Shown here piece after piece: positions 33,520 to 42,544 of a stretch of DNA of 64,000 nt. The notes beneath the pieces were generated by a model. It was not told the DNA's origin. It worked only from the letters and a program-made list of their open reading frames with translations, and searched no databases. Positions within the stretch are counted from its first letter, which is position 1. Every line of letters starts with the position of its first letter. Both the position numbers and the translations under genes were made by a program. The DNA comes from Lachnospiraceae bacterium (GTDB lineage: Bacteria; Bacillota; Clostridia; Lachnospirales; Lachnospiraceae). The stretch is from assembly GCA_902363135.1 (NCBI GenBank), contig CABIZF010000007.1, forward strand, positions 102,926 to 166,925. Direction: 5' to 3'.

Positions 33520-34485
33520 ATGACAAACCAATATATGACGAAGCTGTATCACGATCTGCTCTCCAACTCTCCGCAGACAGTGACAATAGATATTCCGGCT
33601 GATATGGGAACAGGTCAGATTTCGCAAGTTGTTACAAAGCAAGGAGCAGTTGTTTCGGACTGGAAAATGAATTATTTTTCAGATATGAACGTGCAGGGAG
33701 TGAGTAGCGAAGAATACATTCAAATGTTGTTCTGCTTCAATGATGGTGTTTCCTGGAATATTGCAGATAGCCGACAAAGTATCAGCATACAAAAAGGTGA
33801 GTCCTGTATTTATCGTGGACACGGGAAAATGGAATATCTGTGCTATTCCAAACAAAACGATTTCCTTTTCAAAAATGTAAAAGTACCACTGTCGTATTTC
33901 CGTAAAATTATGAATGACTATTTTGATGTTGGTGAGATTGAGGTTTATCAGAAAAAACTATTGGAAGGTATATCAAAAGTAGGTATTACTCCCTATATGG
34001 AGCACATTTTTGCGGAACTGAAAGACTTCACGCAATATCGCGGCGGATTGGGATACCTGTTTTTGGAAAGCAAAGTTTTTGAGTTGTTATCTGTATATTT
34101 GAGTGAGATTTTGGAACTGAGTATTCTTGCGTCAACTTATATAGCAATTTCCAGAAGTGACCGAGAATCCATCATAGAAGCGAAGAGAATCATTGACAGT
34201 CAGCTTGCTTTGGCACCAAGTTGTGAGGAATTGGCGCGAAAAGTCAATATTAGTACTTCAAAATTGTCAAAGGGTTTTTCCTCGCTGTTTGGAACATCGG
34301 TTCATGCGTATATTATAGATCAGCGATTGGAAAAGGCGGCAAGTCTACTATTAGAAAGTAATTTGAACGTAAGTCAGGTGGCAGCATTTGTAGGCTATTC
34401 AAAACCGAGTAACTTTGCTGCGGCATTCAAAAAGAAGTATGGGGTAATTCCTAAAAACTATAAAACGGAAAATACGATTGGTTAA
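33520..34485 (+). CDS. AraC-family transcriptional activator (YbtA-like role)
   Basis: A 321-residue protein. The N-terminal ligand-binding half (1-210) is cupin-like. The C-terminal AraC domain (about 215-315) has its first HTH SCEELARKVNISTSKLSKGF and its second in LLLESNLNVSQVAAFVGYSK, followed by FAAAFKKKYGVIPKNY. It is the first gene of an iron cassette. In yersiniabactin and equibactin-type systems an AraC regulator senses the ferric siderophore and activates the uptake genes. Direct repeats suited to it lie just after its stop. Confidence 0.88.
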   Translation: MTNQYMTKLYHDLLSNSPQTVTIDIPADMGTGQISQVVTKQGAVVSDWKMNYFSDMNVQGVSSEEYIQMLFCFNDGVSWNIADSRQSISIQKGESCIYRGHGKMEYLCYSKQNDFLFKNVKVPLSYFRKIMNDYFDVGEIEVYQKKLLEGISKVGITPYMEHIFAELKDFTQYRGGLGYLFLESKVFELLSVYLSEILELSILASTYIAISRSDRESIIEAKRIIDSQLALAPSCEELARKVNISTSKLSKGFSSLFGTSVHAYIIDQRLEKAASLLLESNLNVSQVAAFVGYSKPSNFAAAFKKKYGVIPKNYKTENTIG

Positions 34486-34496
34486 AATTAAAAAAT

Positions 34497-34558
34497 ACCG
34501 ATTTTGGGTAGAATAAAACCGTTTTTGGGTTGGAAATGTAGGCGTAAATTGTTATTAT
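34497..34558 (+). promoter_or_regulatory. AraC-type direct repeats and promoter for the uptake genes
   Basis: ACCGATTTTGGGTAGAA (34497-34513) and ACCGTTTTTGGGTTGGAA (34518-34535) are direct repeats 21 bp apart, on one face of the helix. A -10-like TATTAT lies at 34553-34558. This is the classical layout for an AraC-family activator bound beside RNA polymerase. Confidence 0.7.
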
Positions 34559-34561
34559 ATG

Positions 34562-34597
34562 TGGTGTAGTTAGAAAATACTAACTACACCATTTTTT
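34562..34597 (+). terminator. 12-bp hairpin with T-run in the leader of the ECF transporter gene
   Basis: TGGTGTAGTTAG (34562-34573) pairs perfectly with CTAACTACACCA (34580-34591), followed by six T. It ends the araC message. If transcription starts at the -10 just upstream, it would also be the first structure of the transporter mRNA, as 5' stabiliser, attenuator or metal-regulator operator (it contains TAGTTAG/CTAACTA). Confidence 0.75.
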
Positions 34598-34615
34598 AGA
34601 TAGGAGGATACTGGT

Positions 34616-35212
34616 ATGAGTTCCCAGAAAAAAAGTTCCCGGCTTGAGGGAAAAGATTTAATTACTATCGGCATCTACACCGTCATCTATGTCGTCATTG
34701 TTATGCTGGTGGCGATGCTTGGCTTCATCCCCATTTTTATTCCGCTGATGGCGGTGCTGTGTCCTTTGATTGGCGGCATCCCCTATATGCTGTATGTTAC
34801 AAAGGCTAAAAAATTCGGGATGACTGCAATCATGGGTTTCCTGATTGGTCTAATCATGGTGTTCTTCGGCAACGGCTATCTTACTATGGTAACTGGTCTT
34901 GTTGGCGGCCTGTTGGCTGACGTGATCCTGAAAAAGGCAGACTACAAAAGTGCAAAGAGTACAGTTCTTTCCTGCGGTGTGTTCAGCATCTGGGTGTTTG
35001 GCAACTTTGCTCCCATTTTCCTGAACCGTGAAAGCTATATGGTAATGCTGACTGAAGGATACGGCACTGAATATGCAGCTACCCTTAATACATATATGCC
35101 TATGTGGATTGCGCCTATTTTGCTGGTTGCCTGCTTTGTGTTTGGCCTTGTCGGAGGTATGATTGGGAAAGCCATTTGCAAAAAGCACTTCCAGCGTGCC
35201 GGTATTGCATAA
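34616..35212 (+). CDS. MptD/Trep_Strep-type ECF transporter S component
   Basis: A 198-residue membrane protein with about six spans (IGIYTVIYVVIVMLVAMLGF, IPLMAVLCPLIGGIPYMLYV, MGFLIGLIMVFFGNGYL and others). The family is the substrate-binding S subunit of energy-coupling-factor importers found beside EcfT and duplicated EcfA proteins. It probably recognises an iron chelate or related small molecule. ATAGGAGG precedes the ATG. Confidence 0.8.
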   Translation: MSSQKKSSRLEGKDLITIGIYTVIYVVIVMLVAMLGFIPIFIPLMAVLCPLIGGIPYMLYVTKAKKFGMTAIMGFLIGLIMVFFGNGYLTMVTGLVGGLLADVILKKADYKSAKSTVLSCGVFSIWVFGNFAPIFLNRESYMVMLTEGYGTEYAATLNTYMPMWIAPILLVACFVFGLVGGMIGKAICKKHFQRAGIA

Positions 35213-35964
35213 TGGCGCGGGAAATTCTGCTCAGCAAAAAAACAGAACAAGGGTTGCGGCTCGATCCGCGTACAAAACTGTTGCTCATCTTCATCATAAG
35301 CATTTTTGTCATGGGTGGAACAGGCGGAGAAGCTATGGGACTGATCCGCCTTGTTCTTTGTGTGGTTCCGGCTATATTGCTGCTTACCTCGAAACAATGT
35401 GCAAAAGCTGTGGGCTATATTGCTGTGTTTTCTGTTTTTTATGCTGTCCAAATTTATGTTTTGCCGCACCTTACGGGGATATTGAATTTCCTTGTTCTGT
35501 TTACAACAGGATTCTTCTGCCGAATCCTTCCCAGTGTTGCGATTGCTGCCTATGCAGTGAAAACAACAACGGTCAGTGAATTGATTTCCGGCATGGAAAG
35601 AATCCATATGCCTAAAGAAGTGACGATCCCCTTAACGGTCATGTTCCGCTTCTTTCCAACTGTCTTTCAGGAGTCAGAAGCAATCAGTGACGCTATGAAA
35701 ATGCGTGGGATTAAACTTGGAGGGAAAAAATCTTCAAAAATATTGGAGTATAAGCTGATCCCGATGATTACCTGCTCCGTGAAAATCGGTGAGGAACTTT
35801 CCGCTGCGGCAATTACCCGTGGCCTCGGCGCTCCTGTCAAACGCACAAACATTTGCCAGCTTAAATTCAATTTTGCCGATGTGGTGCTGATCTTGTTTTG
35901 TTGCTTTGTAGTGTTTTGGGCGATTGCTTCCCCGATAATTTCCGCAGGAGGGATTTTGCCATGA
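35212..35964 (+). CDS. ECF transporter T component (EcfT-like permease)
   Basis: A 250-residue protein with LDPRTKLLLIFIISIFVMGG at its start (the DPRTKL motif of EcfT), several spans, and the coupling motifs MRGIKLGGKK and AAAITRGLGAP (Ala-Arg-Gly signatures that contact the ATPase). The ATG at 35212 shares a base with the S-component stop (TAATG); upstream ATG codons overlap that gene. Confidence 0.87.
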   Translation: MAREILLSKKTEQGLRLDPRTKLLLIFIISIFVMGGTGGEAMGLIRLVLCVVPAILLLTSKQCAKAVGYIAVFSVFYAVQIYVLPHLTGILNFLVLFTTGFFCRILPSVAIAAYAVKTTTVSELISGMERIHMPKEVTIPLTVMFRFFPTVFQESEAISDAMKMRGIKLGGKKSSKILEYKLIPMITCSVKIGEELSAAAITRGLGAPVKRTNICQLKFNFADVVLILFCCFVVFWAIASPIISAGGILP

Positions 35965-37427
35965 TAGATTTTCAAAATGTTTCTTTTTCTTATGGTGAAG
36001 AATCCAGCGGCGGAGGGATTAGAAATGTCAATCTCACCATAAACACAGGGGAATTTGTTTTACTCACGGGAGAATCCGGCTGTGGGAAAACAACGATTAC
36101 CCGTTTGGTAAATGGGCTGGTGCCTCATTATTACGAGGGCAAATTAGAGGGCGATGTCCTTCTGGACGGAAAAAGCGTATCAGATACGCCGCTTTATGAC
36201 TTGGCTGCTATGGTGGGATCTGTATTCCAGAATCCCAAAAGTCAGTTTTTCAACGTGGATACGGATAGTGAATTAGCCTTTGCCTGTGAAAATTTAGGCT
36301 ATCCTCAGGAGGATATCCTGAAAAGGATTGACCGGACAGTTTCCGATTATCATATTGAAGATTTGATGGGGCGAAGCGTGTTTGCTCTGTCCGGAGGCGA
36401 AAAGCAAAAAATAGCCTGTGCTTCATCAAGTGTATTGCTGCCGGGAATTATGGTCCTGGACGAACCATCTTCTAATTTGGATATGGCTGCTATTGATGAC
36501 CTGCGGCAGGTCCTAAGCCTCTGGAAAAAGCAGGGCAAAACAATTCTGATCGCAGAACACCGCCTTTACTACCTTCACGATCTTGCAGATCGTGTGCTGT
36601 ATGTAAAAGATGGGGAGATTGAACGGGAATACACGCCTGCTGAATTTGACAGCTTATCGGATGGCACTCGAAAAGAAATGGGGCTGCGGCCGTTTTCTCT
36701 CTCGAAGTTGAAGCCTGCGAATCAGTATCAGGCGCATACAGCTAAACAGATGGAATTTCAAAATTTCTGCTTTGCGTATAAAAAGCGGGAACCGGAAAGC
36801 CTCCATATTCCGAGTGCAGAACTGCCTGTTGGAGAAACGATTGCCATTATCGGTCTGAATGGCGCTGGAAAATCTACTCTGGCCCGCTGTATTTGCGGAC
36901 TGGAAAAGAAGTGTGGCTTTTTGCAGGTTGAGGGGAAAACCCTTGATTGGAAAGCCCGGCTCAAACATTGCTACATGGTAATGCAGGATACCAGCCATCA
37001 GCTATTTACCGAAAGCGTGGCGGATGAAGTGCTTCTGAGCATGGACAACAAGGATGAAACTGTTGTGGATAAAATCCTTAAACAGTTTGATCTGCTGGAA
37101 TATAAAGACAGGCACCCGCTTTCTCTTTCCGGCGGGCAAAAACAGCGGGTAGCGATCGCGTCTGCCATTGTGAGTAACCGGGAGATCATTGTGTTTGACG
37201 AACCAACAAGCGGGCTTGATCTCAAACATATGCGGGAAGTTGCGCGGAGTTTGAAGTCACTCGCGGATCAGGGCAAAACGCTTCTTGTTATTACGCATGA
37301 TCCGGAGTTGGTGATGGCGGGATGTTCGTATGTAGTCCATATGGAAAAAGGGCAAGTAAAAGAAAGCTATCCATTGGACGAATCCGGCAGTAAAAAGGTT
37401 TTGGATTTTTTCCGAATCCGCCAGTGA
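35961..37427 (+). CDS. ECF transporter fused double ATPase (EcfA-EcfA')
   Basis: A 488-residue protein with two ABC domains in one chain. First: Walker A GESGCGKTTITR (about 37-48), signature LSGGEKQKI, Walker B IMVLDEPSSNLD. Second: Walker A GLNGAGKSTLAR (about 299), signature LSGGQKQRV (about 388), IVFDEPTSGLDL. It drives the ECF importer formed with the two genes upstream. The start overlaps the EcfT stop (ATGA). A strong terminator follows. Confidence 0.92.
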   Translation: MIDFQNVSFSYGEESSGGGIRNVNLTINTGEFVLLTGESGCGKTTITRLVNGLVPHYYEGKLEGDVLLDGKSVSDTPLYDLAAMVGSVFQNPKSQFFNVDTDSELAFACENLGYPQEDILKRIDRTVSDYHIEDLMGRSVFALSGGEKQKIACASSSVLLPGIMVLDEPSSNLDMAAIDDLRQVLSLWKKQGKTILIAEHRLYYLHDLADRVLYVKDGEIEREYTPAEFDSLSDGTRKEMGLRPFSLSKLKPANQYQAHTAKQMEFQNFCFAYKKREPESLHIPSAELPVGETIAIIGLNGAGKSTLARCICGLEKKCGFLQVEGKTLDWKARLKHCYMVMQDTSHQLFTESVADEVLLSMDNKDETVVDKILKQFDLLEYKDRHPLSLSGGQKQRVAIASAIVSNREIIVFDEPTSGLDLKHMREVARSLKSLADQGKTLLVITHDPELVMAGCSYVVHMEKGQVKESYPLDESGSKKVLDFFRIRQ

Positions 37428-37481
37428 ATTTTAGAAATTATGAATGTCAGGGCCGCCTTGACTGGACAGAAAGATAATGAT

Positions 37482-37516
37482 AAGAGGCCGCTTTACTTTG
37501 GCGGCCTCTTGTTTTT
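37482..37516 (+). terminator. Terminator between importer and half-transporter genes
   Basis: AAGAGGCCGC (37482-37491) and GCGGCCTCTT (37501-37510) with a 9-nt loop, then GTTTTT. Partial read-through would make the ABC pair less abundant than the importer. Confidence 0.85.
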
Positions 37517-37553
37517 GAAGCACAGACAGTACGGCTCAATATAAGGAGGGCTT

Positions 37554-39338
37554 ATGTTCAAAAAAATCTTTGAGTACGCAGGGCCATATAAGAAAAATAT
37601 GTATGTGGCCACGGTTGTCGTACTGGTCAGCGTTCTTATGGGCATCCTGCCTTTTGTGCTGGCCTATCAGGTCATTTCGCCATTGGTTATGGGCGATTCT
37701 GTTGAAACAGAATTTGTTTTATTGCGTGTTATAGGGGTTTTGATCTGTCTTGTTTTGCAGGCGTTTTTTTATGGATGGGGATTATCAATTTCTCATAAAG
37801 CAGCATATAACACATTGTTCCGGCTGCGGGTATCTCTGCAAAAGAAGTTTGAGAAACTTCCCCTTGGCATTGTGGAGGAAAAAGGGACAGGGACAATCAA
37901 AAAGCTGTTTGTCGATGATGTGGACAGCTTGGAATTGCTCCTTGCTCATTCAGTCCCAGAGGGTATCGCAAATTTACTGATCCCGCTGGTGATTTATGTT
38001 GCTATGTTTTGTGCGGACTGGAAACTGGCTCTTATGTCTTTGGCCTCTATCCCGATCAGCCTGCTCTCCATGGTCATTATGTACTCTGTTGGAATGAAGC
38101 GCATGGGTCCCTACTATCAGTCTGCACAGAAAATGAACAACACGATCATTGAGTACATCAATGGTATGGAGGTTGTCAAGGTATTCAATAAGGACGCAGA
38201 TTCCTATGAGCGGTTCCGCAAAGATGTATCAGATTATCGGGACTATACTCTGGCGTGGTACAAGGCGGCGTGGCCGTGGATGGCAATTTACAGCAGTCTG
38301 CTTCCATGCACCATTATTCTGACTTTACCTGTTGGCGCATGGTTCGTTCTCTCTGGCTGGTCTACTTTGCCTAATTTGATCTTGGTACTGTGTCTTTCTT
38401 TAAGTATTGGTATGCCACTGCTGAAATCTCTCGGTTTCCTGCCTACCATGCCCCAGCTCAACTATAAAATTTCTGCATTGGAGCAGGTGTTGGATGCGCC
38501 AGAGCTCCAGCAGACAGAAGATGCGTTCCACGGGAAAGATGACACCATTACTTATGACCATGTTTCTTTCGCTTATCAGACCACACAGCCCGGCCCGGAT
38601 GGAAAGCCTGTTGTAATTGAGGATGAAGTTCTCCATGACATTTCCTTTACGGCAAAAGCTGGACAGAAAACAGCCCTTGTTGGTGAATCTGGCTCCGGCA
38701 AGAGTACATTAGCGAAACTGCTGATTCACTATTATGACCCACAGAAAGGCAGTATTTCCATCGGTGGGCAGAAATTATGCGATATGAGCCTTGAAGCACT
38801 CAACAGCCGTATTTCCTATGTGGCGCAGGATCAATACCTGTTCAACACCTCTCTGCTTGAAAACATTCGGCTTGGTCGGCTGAACGCAACGGATGAAGAA
38901 GTGGTGGAGGCCGCAAAGAAAGCTCAGTGTATGGAGTTCCTTGAGAAACTTCCGCAGGGTATTCATTCAATGGCTGGTGATGCAGGAAAAATGCTCTCCG
39001 GCGGTCAGCACCAGCGTATTTCTCTGGCAAGGGCAATCTTAAAAGATGCTCCAATTGTGGTGCTTGACGAGGCAACTGCCTATGCCGATCCCGAAAATGA
39101 GGAAAAGATGGAAGCTGCCATTGCAGAGCTTGTAAAAGGTAAGACCCTTGTGGTTATCGCGCACAAATTACCAGCCATTATGAACGCAGATCAGATTTGT
39201 GTTATGGATCACGGAAAGCTGGTTGCAACGGGCAAACATCAGGAGCTGATCCAGTCCTGCCCAGAATATCAAAAGTTGTGGAAAGCGGCACAGGACAGCG
39301 CCGAGTGGAAAGTACATACTGCAAAGGAGGGGAAATAA
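37554..39338 (+). CDS. ABC half-transporter, first of pair (YbtP/Q or Eqb-like)
   Basis: A 594-residue protein: an exporter-type membrane domain (residues 1-310, six spans) and a nucleotide-binding domain with Walker A GESGSGKSTLAKLL (about 376), Q-loop YVAQDQYLF, signature LSGGQHQRISLARAIL and Walker B IVVLDEATA. Exporter-fold half transporters beside iron regulators import ferric siderophores in yersiniabactin (YbtP, YbtQ) and related systems. TAAGGAGGG precedes the ATG. It pairs with the next gene. Confidence 0.85.
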   Translation: MFKKIFEYAGPYKKNMYVATVVVLVSVLMGILPFVLAYQVISPLVMGDSVETEFVLLRVIGVLICLVLQAFFYGWGLSISHKAAYNTLFRLRVSLQKKFEKLPLGIVEEKGTGTIKKLFVDDVDSLELLLAHSVPEGIANLLIPLVIYVAMFCADWKLALMSLASIPISLLSMVIMYSVGMKRMGPYYQSAQKMNNTIIEYINGMEVVKVFNKDADSYERFRKDVSDYRDYTLAWYKAAWPWMAIYSSLLPCTIILTLPVGAWFVLSGWSTLPNLILVLCLSLSIGMPLLKSLGFLPTMPQLNYKISALEQVLDAPELQQTEDAFHGKDDTITYDHVSFAYQTTQPGPDGKPVVIEDEVLHDISFTAKAGQKTALVGESGSGKSTLAKLLIHYYDPQKGSISIGGQKLCDMSLEALNSRISYVAQDQYLFNTSLLENIRLGRLNATDEEVVEAAKKAQCMEFLEKLPQGIHSMAGDAGKMLSGGQHQRISLARAILKDAPIVVLDEATAYADPENEEKMEAAIAELVKGKTLVVIAHKLPAIMNADQICVMDHGKLVATGKHQELIQSCPEYQKLWKAAQDSAEWKVHTAKEGK

Positions 39339-41087
39339 ATGTTTGCTTTGTTTTCAAGAATATTGAAACTTTCCGACCATTATAAGAGCCGTATTCAGGG
39401 CGCATTTGTTTGTGCGTTTCTGGAATCCATTCTGTCCAAAATGCCGATTTTTCTGGCCTTTGTGGTTTTGAGTGGATTTGCAAATAAGACGATTACCGGG
39501 CAGACTTGTCTTTATGTGGGACTTGGCCTTGCCGCTATTGTGCTGGTTCAGATGCTCGTCCACTATCTTAGTGACAGCCTGCAAAGTGCAGCGGGATATT
39601 TGATGTTCGCTGACAAGCGTATCGAATTGGGCGGCCATCTGCGGAAACTTCCGATGGGATATTTCACTTCCGGCAATATTGGCAAGATCAGTTCTGTCCT
39701 CAGTACCGACATGGTGTTCATTGAAGAAGTCGCTATGAGTACGCTGGGAAACATGATGAGCTATCTGCTGTCCTCGCTGGTTTTGCTGGCGTTCATGTTT
39801 TATCTGAATTGGCAGATTGGCTTGATTGCTGCGATAGTTACTATTTTGGCATGGCTGGTATCTAAGGGAATGAACAAAGTTTCCCTACGAGAAGCAGCAG
39901 GCCGTCAGGAGCAGAGTGAACGGCTGACCGATGCGGTGCTGTCTTTTGTGGAGGGCATTGGTGTTATTAAGAGCTATAACCTGCTTGGAGAAAAATCCGA
40001 AGAACTGTCCGGCAATTTCAAACGTTCCAGAAATACATCGCTTGATTTTGAACGGAAAATGACCCCGTGGACAATGGGGCTGAATATCCTTTACGGTATT
40101 GGTATTGCGGCAATTTTCGGTCTGTCTATTGTGTTGGAACAGAGCGGTGCGCTTTCTTTGGCTTATGTGTTGGGTGTTCTGCTATTTGTATTTGATCTTT
40201 TTGGCCCGTTGAAGGCTCTCTATGGAGAAGCATCCAGACTAACCGTTATGAACGCTGCCCTTGATCGTATTGAAGCGGTATTGGATGAACCGGAACTTTC
40301 CGACAACGGCAAGCAGCATATTCCGGCTCAGGCACAGCCGGGACAGCCGGAAGTCCTGTTCAACGATGTTACATTTGCTTATCAGGATAAAGAGGTTTTG
40401 CACCATATCAGTTTTGCCATGAAGAAAAATTCTATGACAGCGCTGGTTGGGCCATCCGGTAGTGGTAAGTCCACCATTGCAAACTTACTGGCGCGGCTTT
40501 GGGATGTAAAATCCGGCAATGTGACGATAAGGGGTGTGGATATTCGCAATGTACCTCTGTCGGAATTGATGAATCAGATCAGCATGGTATTCCAGCGCGT
40601 GTATCTGTTTCAGGACACCATTTACAACAATATCATCATGGGAAAGCCAGATGCCACGGAAGAAGAAATCTATGAGGCTGCCAGAAAAGCCCGCTGCTAT
40701 GATTTCATTATGGCTCTGCCTGATGGGTTCCAGACAGTGGTTGGCGAAGGCGGTGCGACACTCTCTGGTGGCGAAAAGCAGCGTATTTCGATTGCCCGCT
40801 GTATCCTGAAAGACGCGCCTATCGTTATTTTGGACGAAGCTACCGCGAGTGTGGATACGGACAATGAAAGCTATATTCAGGAGGCTATTTCCGAATTGGT
40901 GAAGGGAAAGACCCTGCTTGTAATTGCTCACCGCCTAAATACCATCCAGAACGCCGATCAGATTTTAGTTATAGACAACGGCCAGATTGCACAGCAAGGA
41001 ACCCATGAGGAACTTTTGAAACAGCCTGGTATCTATCAGGATTTTGTCAATATCCGAAAGAGTGCGGCTGGCTGGAGTCTTGCTTAA
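39339..41087 (+). CDS. ABC half-transporter, second of pair
   Basis: A 582-residue protein. Membrane domain 1-310; Walker A GPSGSGKSTIANLL (about 371), signature LSGGEKQRISIARCIL (about 474), Walker B IVILDEATASVD. The ATG follows directly after the stop codon of the first half-transporter, with ribosome site AAGGAGGGG inside that gene, so they are co-translated and probably form a heterodimer. Substrate inferred as ferric siderophore from the cassette. Confidence 0.85.
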   Translation: MFALFSRILKLSDHYKSRIQGAFVCAFLESILSKMPIFLAFVVLSGFANKTITGQTCLYVGLGLAAIVLVQMLVHYLSDSLQSAAGYLMFADKRIELGGHLRKLPMGYFTSGNIGKISSVLSTDMVFIEEVAMSTLGNMMSYLLSSLVLLAFMFYLNWQIGLIAAIVTILAWLVSKGMNKVSLREAAGRQEQSERLTDAVLSFVEGIGVIKSYNLLGEKSEELSGNFKRSRNTSLDFERKMTPWTMGLNILYGIGIAAIFGLSIVLEQSGALSLAYVLGVLLFVFDLFGPLKALYGEASRLTVMNAALDRIEAVLDEPELSDNGKQHIPAQAQPGQPEVLFNDVTFAYQDKEVLHHISFAMKKNSMTALVGPSGSGKSTIANLLARLWDVKSGNVTIRGVDIRNVPLSELMNQISMVFQRVYLFQDTIYNNIIMGKPDATEEEIYEAARKARCYDFIMALPDGFQTVVGEGGATLSGGEKQRISIARCILKDAPIVILDEATASVDTDNESYIQEAISELVKGKTLLVIAHRLNTIQNADQILVIDNGQIAQQGTHEELLKQPGIYQDFVNIRKSAAGWSLA

Positions 41088-41105
41088 TGGCGAAAGGAGC
41101 TGCCT

Positions 41106-41522
41106 ATGAAACTTCATACTGCCGGAGAGGATTATTTGGAGGCCGTGCTTATACTCCAAAAGAAGCTCGGTATGGTGCGCTCTGTGGATGTTGCCCGGTA
41201 CATGGAGGTTTCAAAACCCAGCGTATGTTATGCAGTAGGAACTTTGCGAGAGGGCGGTTTTTTGACAATGGATGAAAAGCATTATCTGCACCTGACAGAA
41301 CTTGGCCGGGATATGGCTGAAAAAATTTACGAACGCCATTGTTTTTTTACTTATCAACTTATATCCGTTGGAGTTAATCCACAAATTGCAGAAGTTGATG
41401 CTTGTCGTATGGAACATGCAGTCAGTGATGAAAGTTTTCAAAAACTGAAAGAGCATGCGATGAGAGAGATTGCTTCACAAAAAATTGACAATACATTTGA
41501 TAATTTTCCTGTGAAGAAATAG
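41106..41522 (+). CDS. DtxR/MntR-family metal-dependent regulator
   Basis: A 138-residue protein. N-terminal winged helix (GEDYLEAVLILQKKLGMVRS, VDVARYMEVSKPSVCYAVGT, then LTELGRDMAEKIYERHCFFT) and a dimerization/metal domain with candidate ligands in DACRMEHAVSDE. It has no SH3-like third domain. With iron or manganese it would repress the cassette; equibactin-type ICE loci also carry a DtxR-like regulator. GAAAGGAG precedes the ATG, 18 nt after the transporter gene. Confidence 0.88.
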   Translation: MKLHTAGEDYLEAVLILQKKLGMVRSVDVARYMEVSKPSVCYAVGTLREGGFLTMDEKHYLHLTELGRDMAEKIYERHCFFTYQLISVGVNPQIAEVDACRMEHAVSDESFQKLKEHAMREIASQKIDNTFDNFPVKK

Positions 41523-41552
41523 AAAATGTTGCTTTGCTAAAATAGATTAAAT

Positions 41553-42272
41553 ATGAAAGACACAAAATACAAGATATTAGCATATTTTGACAATCAATCA
41601 TATCGAAAACTATTCAATGAGGTAAACTCAGATTATGCAGAAAATCTACAAATTTTACTGCATAATTTGAGTTTATTTTCTTATGATGTGCTTATAATAG
41701 GAGTGATCCTTTATAAAGAGAACATAAGTAATATTATATCTGCTATTAGAAAAATAACGCAGATACCAATTATTATTTTGACGGATGCTTCCTCTTTATT
41801 GTGTATGTCATGGAAAAAAGAATTAATATACGCTGGTGCAGATTGTGTAATGGATATAAATAGCACTATAGAAGAAGTAGATCTGCAGATTTTTTCATTG
41901 GCACGACGAAATAATAAACAAAAAATAACTCAAAAGCAATCCGAAACGATGATTGATAAGGGAAAACTTGTAATGGATCATAAGAAACATAAAGTATTTT
42001 GGAATAATGTAGCGTTACATTTAACACGACAAGAATATAATTTTTTATACTTATTAGCGGTGACACCGATGAGAGTATACACATTTGAACAGATTTACCA
42101 GCTCGTATGGAAAGATTATTCTGTTGGTGATATTAAAAATATCATCTGGTGTCTGGTAAAGCGATTGAGAAAAAAGTTGAATGTCGTTGAAGACGGTGCC
42201 GGGAATTGCATTGTCAGTGTCAGGGATATAGGTTACAAATTTGAATTGAATAATGAAAACGAACAGCAGTAA
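41553..42272 (+). CDS. OmpR/PhoB-type winged-helix regulator with receiver lacking the phospho-aspartate
   Basis: A 239-residue protein. Residues 1-115 resemble a receiver domain, but where the acceptor Asp is expected the strand reads YDVLIIGVIL (Gly instead of Asp), and the first acidic pocket is also changed. Residues 140-232 are an OmpR-like DNA-binding domain (LTRQEYNFLYLLAVTPMRVY, then IIWCLVKRLRKKLN and VRDIGYKF). No histidine kinase is nearby. Very AT-rich compared with neighbours, so separately acquired. It may act without phosphorylation, perhaps on the direct repeats at 42339. Confidence 0.8.
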   Translation: MKDTKYKILAYFDNQSYRKLFNEVNSDYAENLQILLHNLSLFSYDVLIIGVILYKENISNIISAIRKITQIPIIILTDASSLLCMSWKKELIYAGADCVMDINSTIEEVDLQIFSLARRNNKQKITQKQSETMIDKGKLVMDHKKHKVFWNNVALHLTRQEYNFLYLLAVTPMRVYTFEQIYQLVWKDYSVGDIKNIIWCLVKRLRKKLNVVEDGAGNCIVSVRDIGYKFELNNENEQQ

Positions 42273-42307
42273 GGCGAATAATCCGTAAAAAGATTGTTCG
42301 TCTTATT
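42273..42307 (+). terminator. Terminator after the atypical response regulator
   Basis: GGCGAATAATC (42273-42283) pairs with GATTGTTCGTC (42292-42302), with two G-U pairs, followed by TTATTTTATTT. Confidence 0.75.
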
Positions 42308-42338
42308 TTATTTGTGCTGGAAAGAAGGTGATAAAAAT

Positions 42339-42379
42339 TGACCGTCAATTGACAGGTTTCTGACCGTTAACTGACAGGT
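42339..42379 (+). promoter_or_regulatory. Tandem 19-bp direct repeats, regulator binding site
   Basis: TGACCGTCAATTGACAGGT (42339-42357) and TGACCGTTAACTGACAGGT (42361-42379), 22 bp apart (two turns). The spacing suits an OmpR-family protein. They lie between the winged-helix regulator gene and the sigma-like gene. Confidence 0.65.
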
Positions 42380-42544
42380 GCATCCGATACACTGTGCCTT
42401 TGTAAAGATATGATTACAAAGGAGATCCGTGTTTGCAGGGAAACAGCAGAGATGCCGGACATTCCTGTGGACAGGAAGAACGAGCCAGATCACCGCCACA
42501 CTCCGATTTGATTTCACAAAAATTCAGATCGGAGGAAAAGATAA

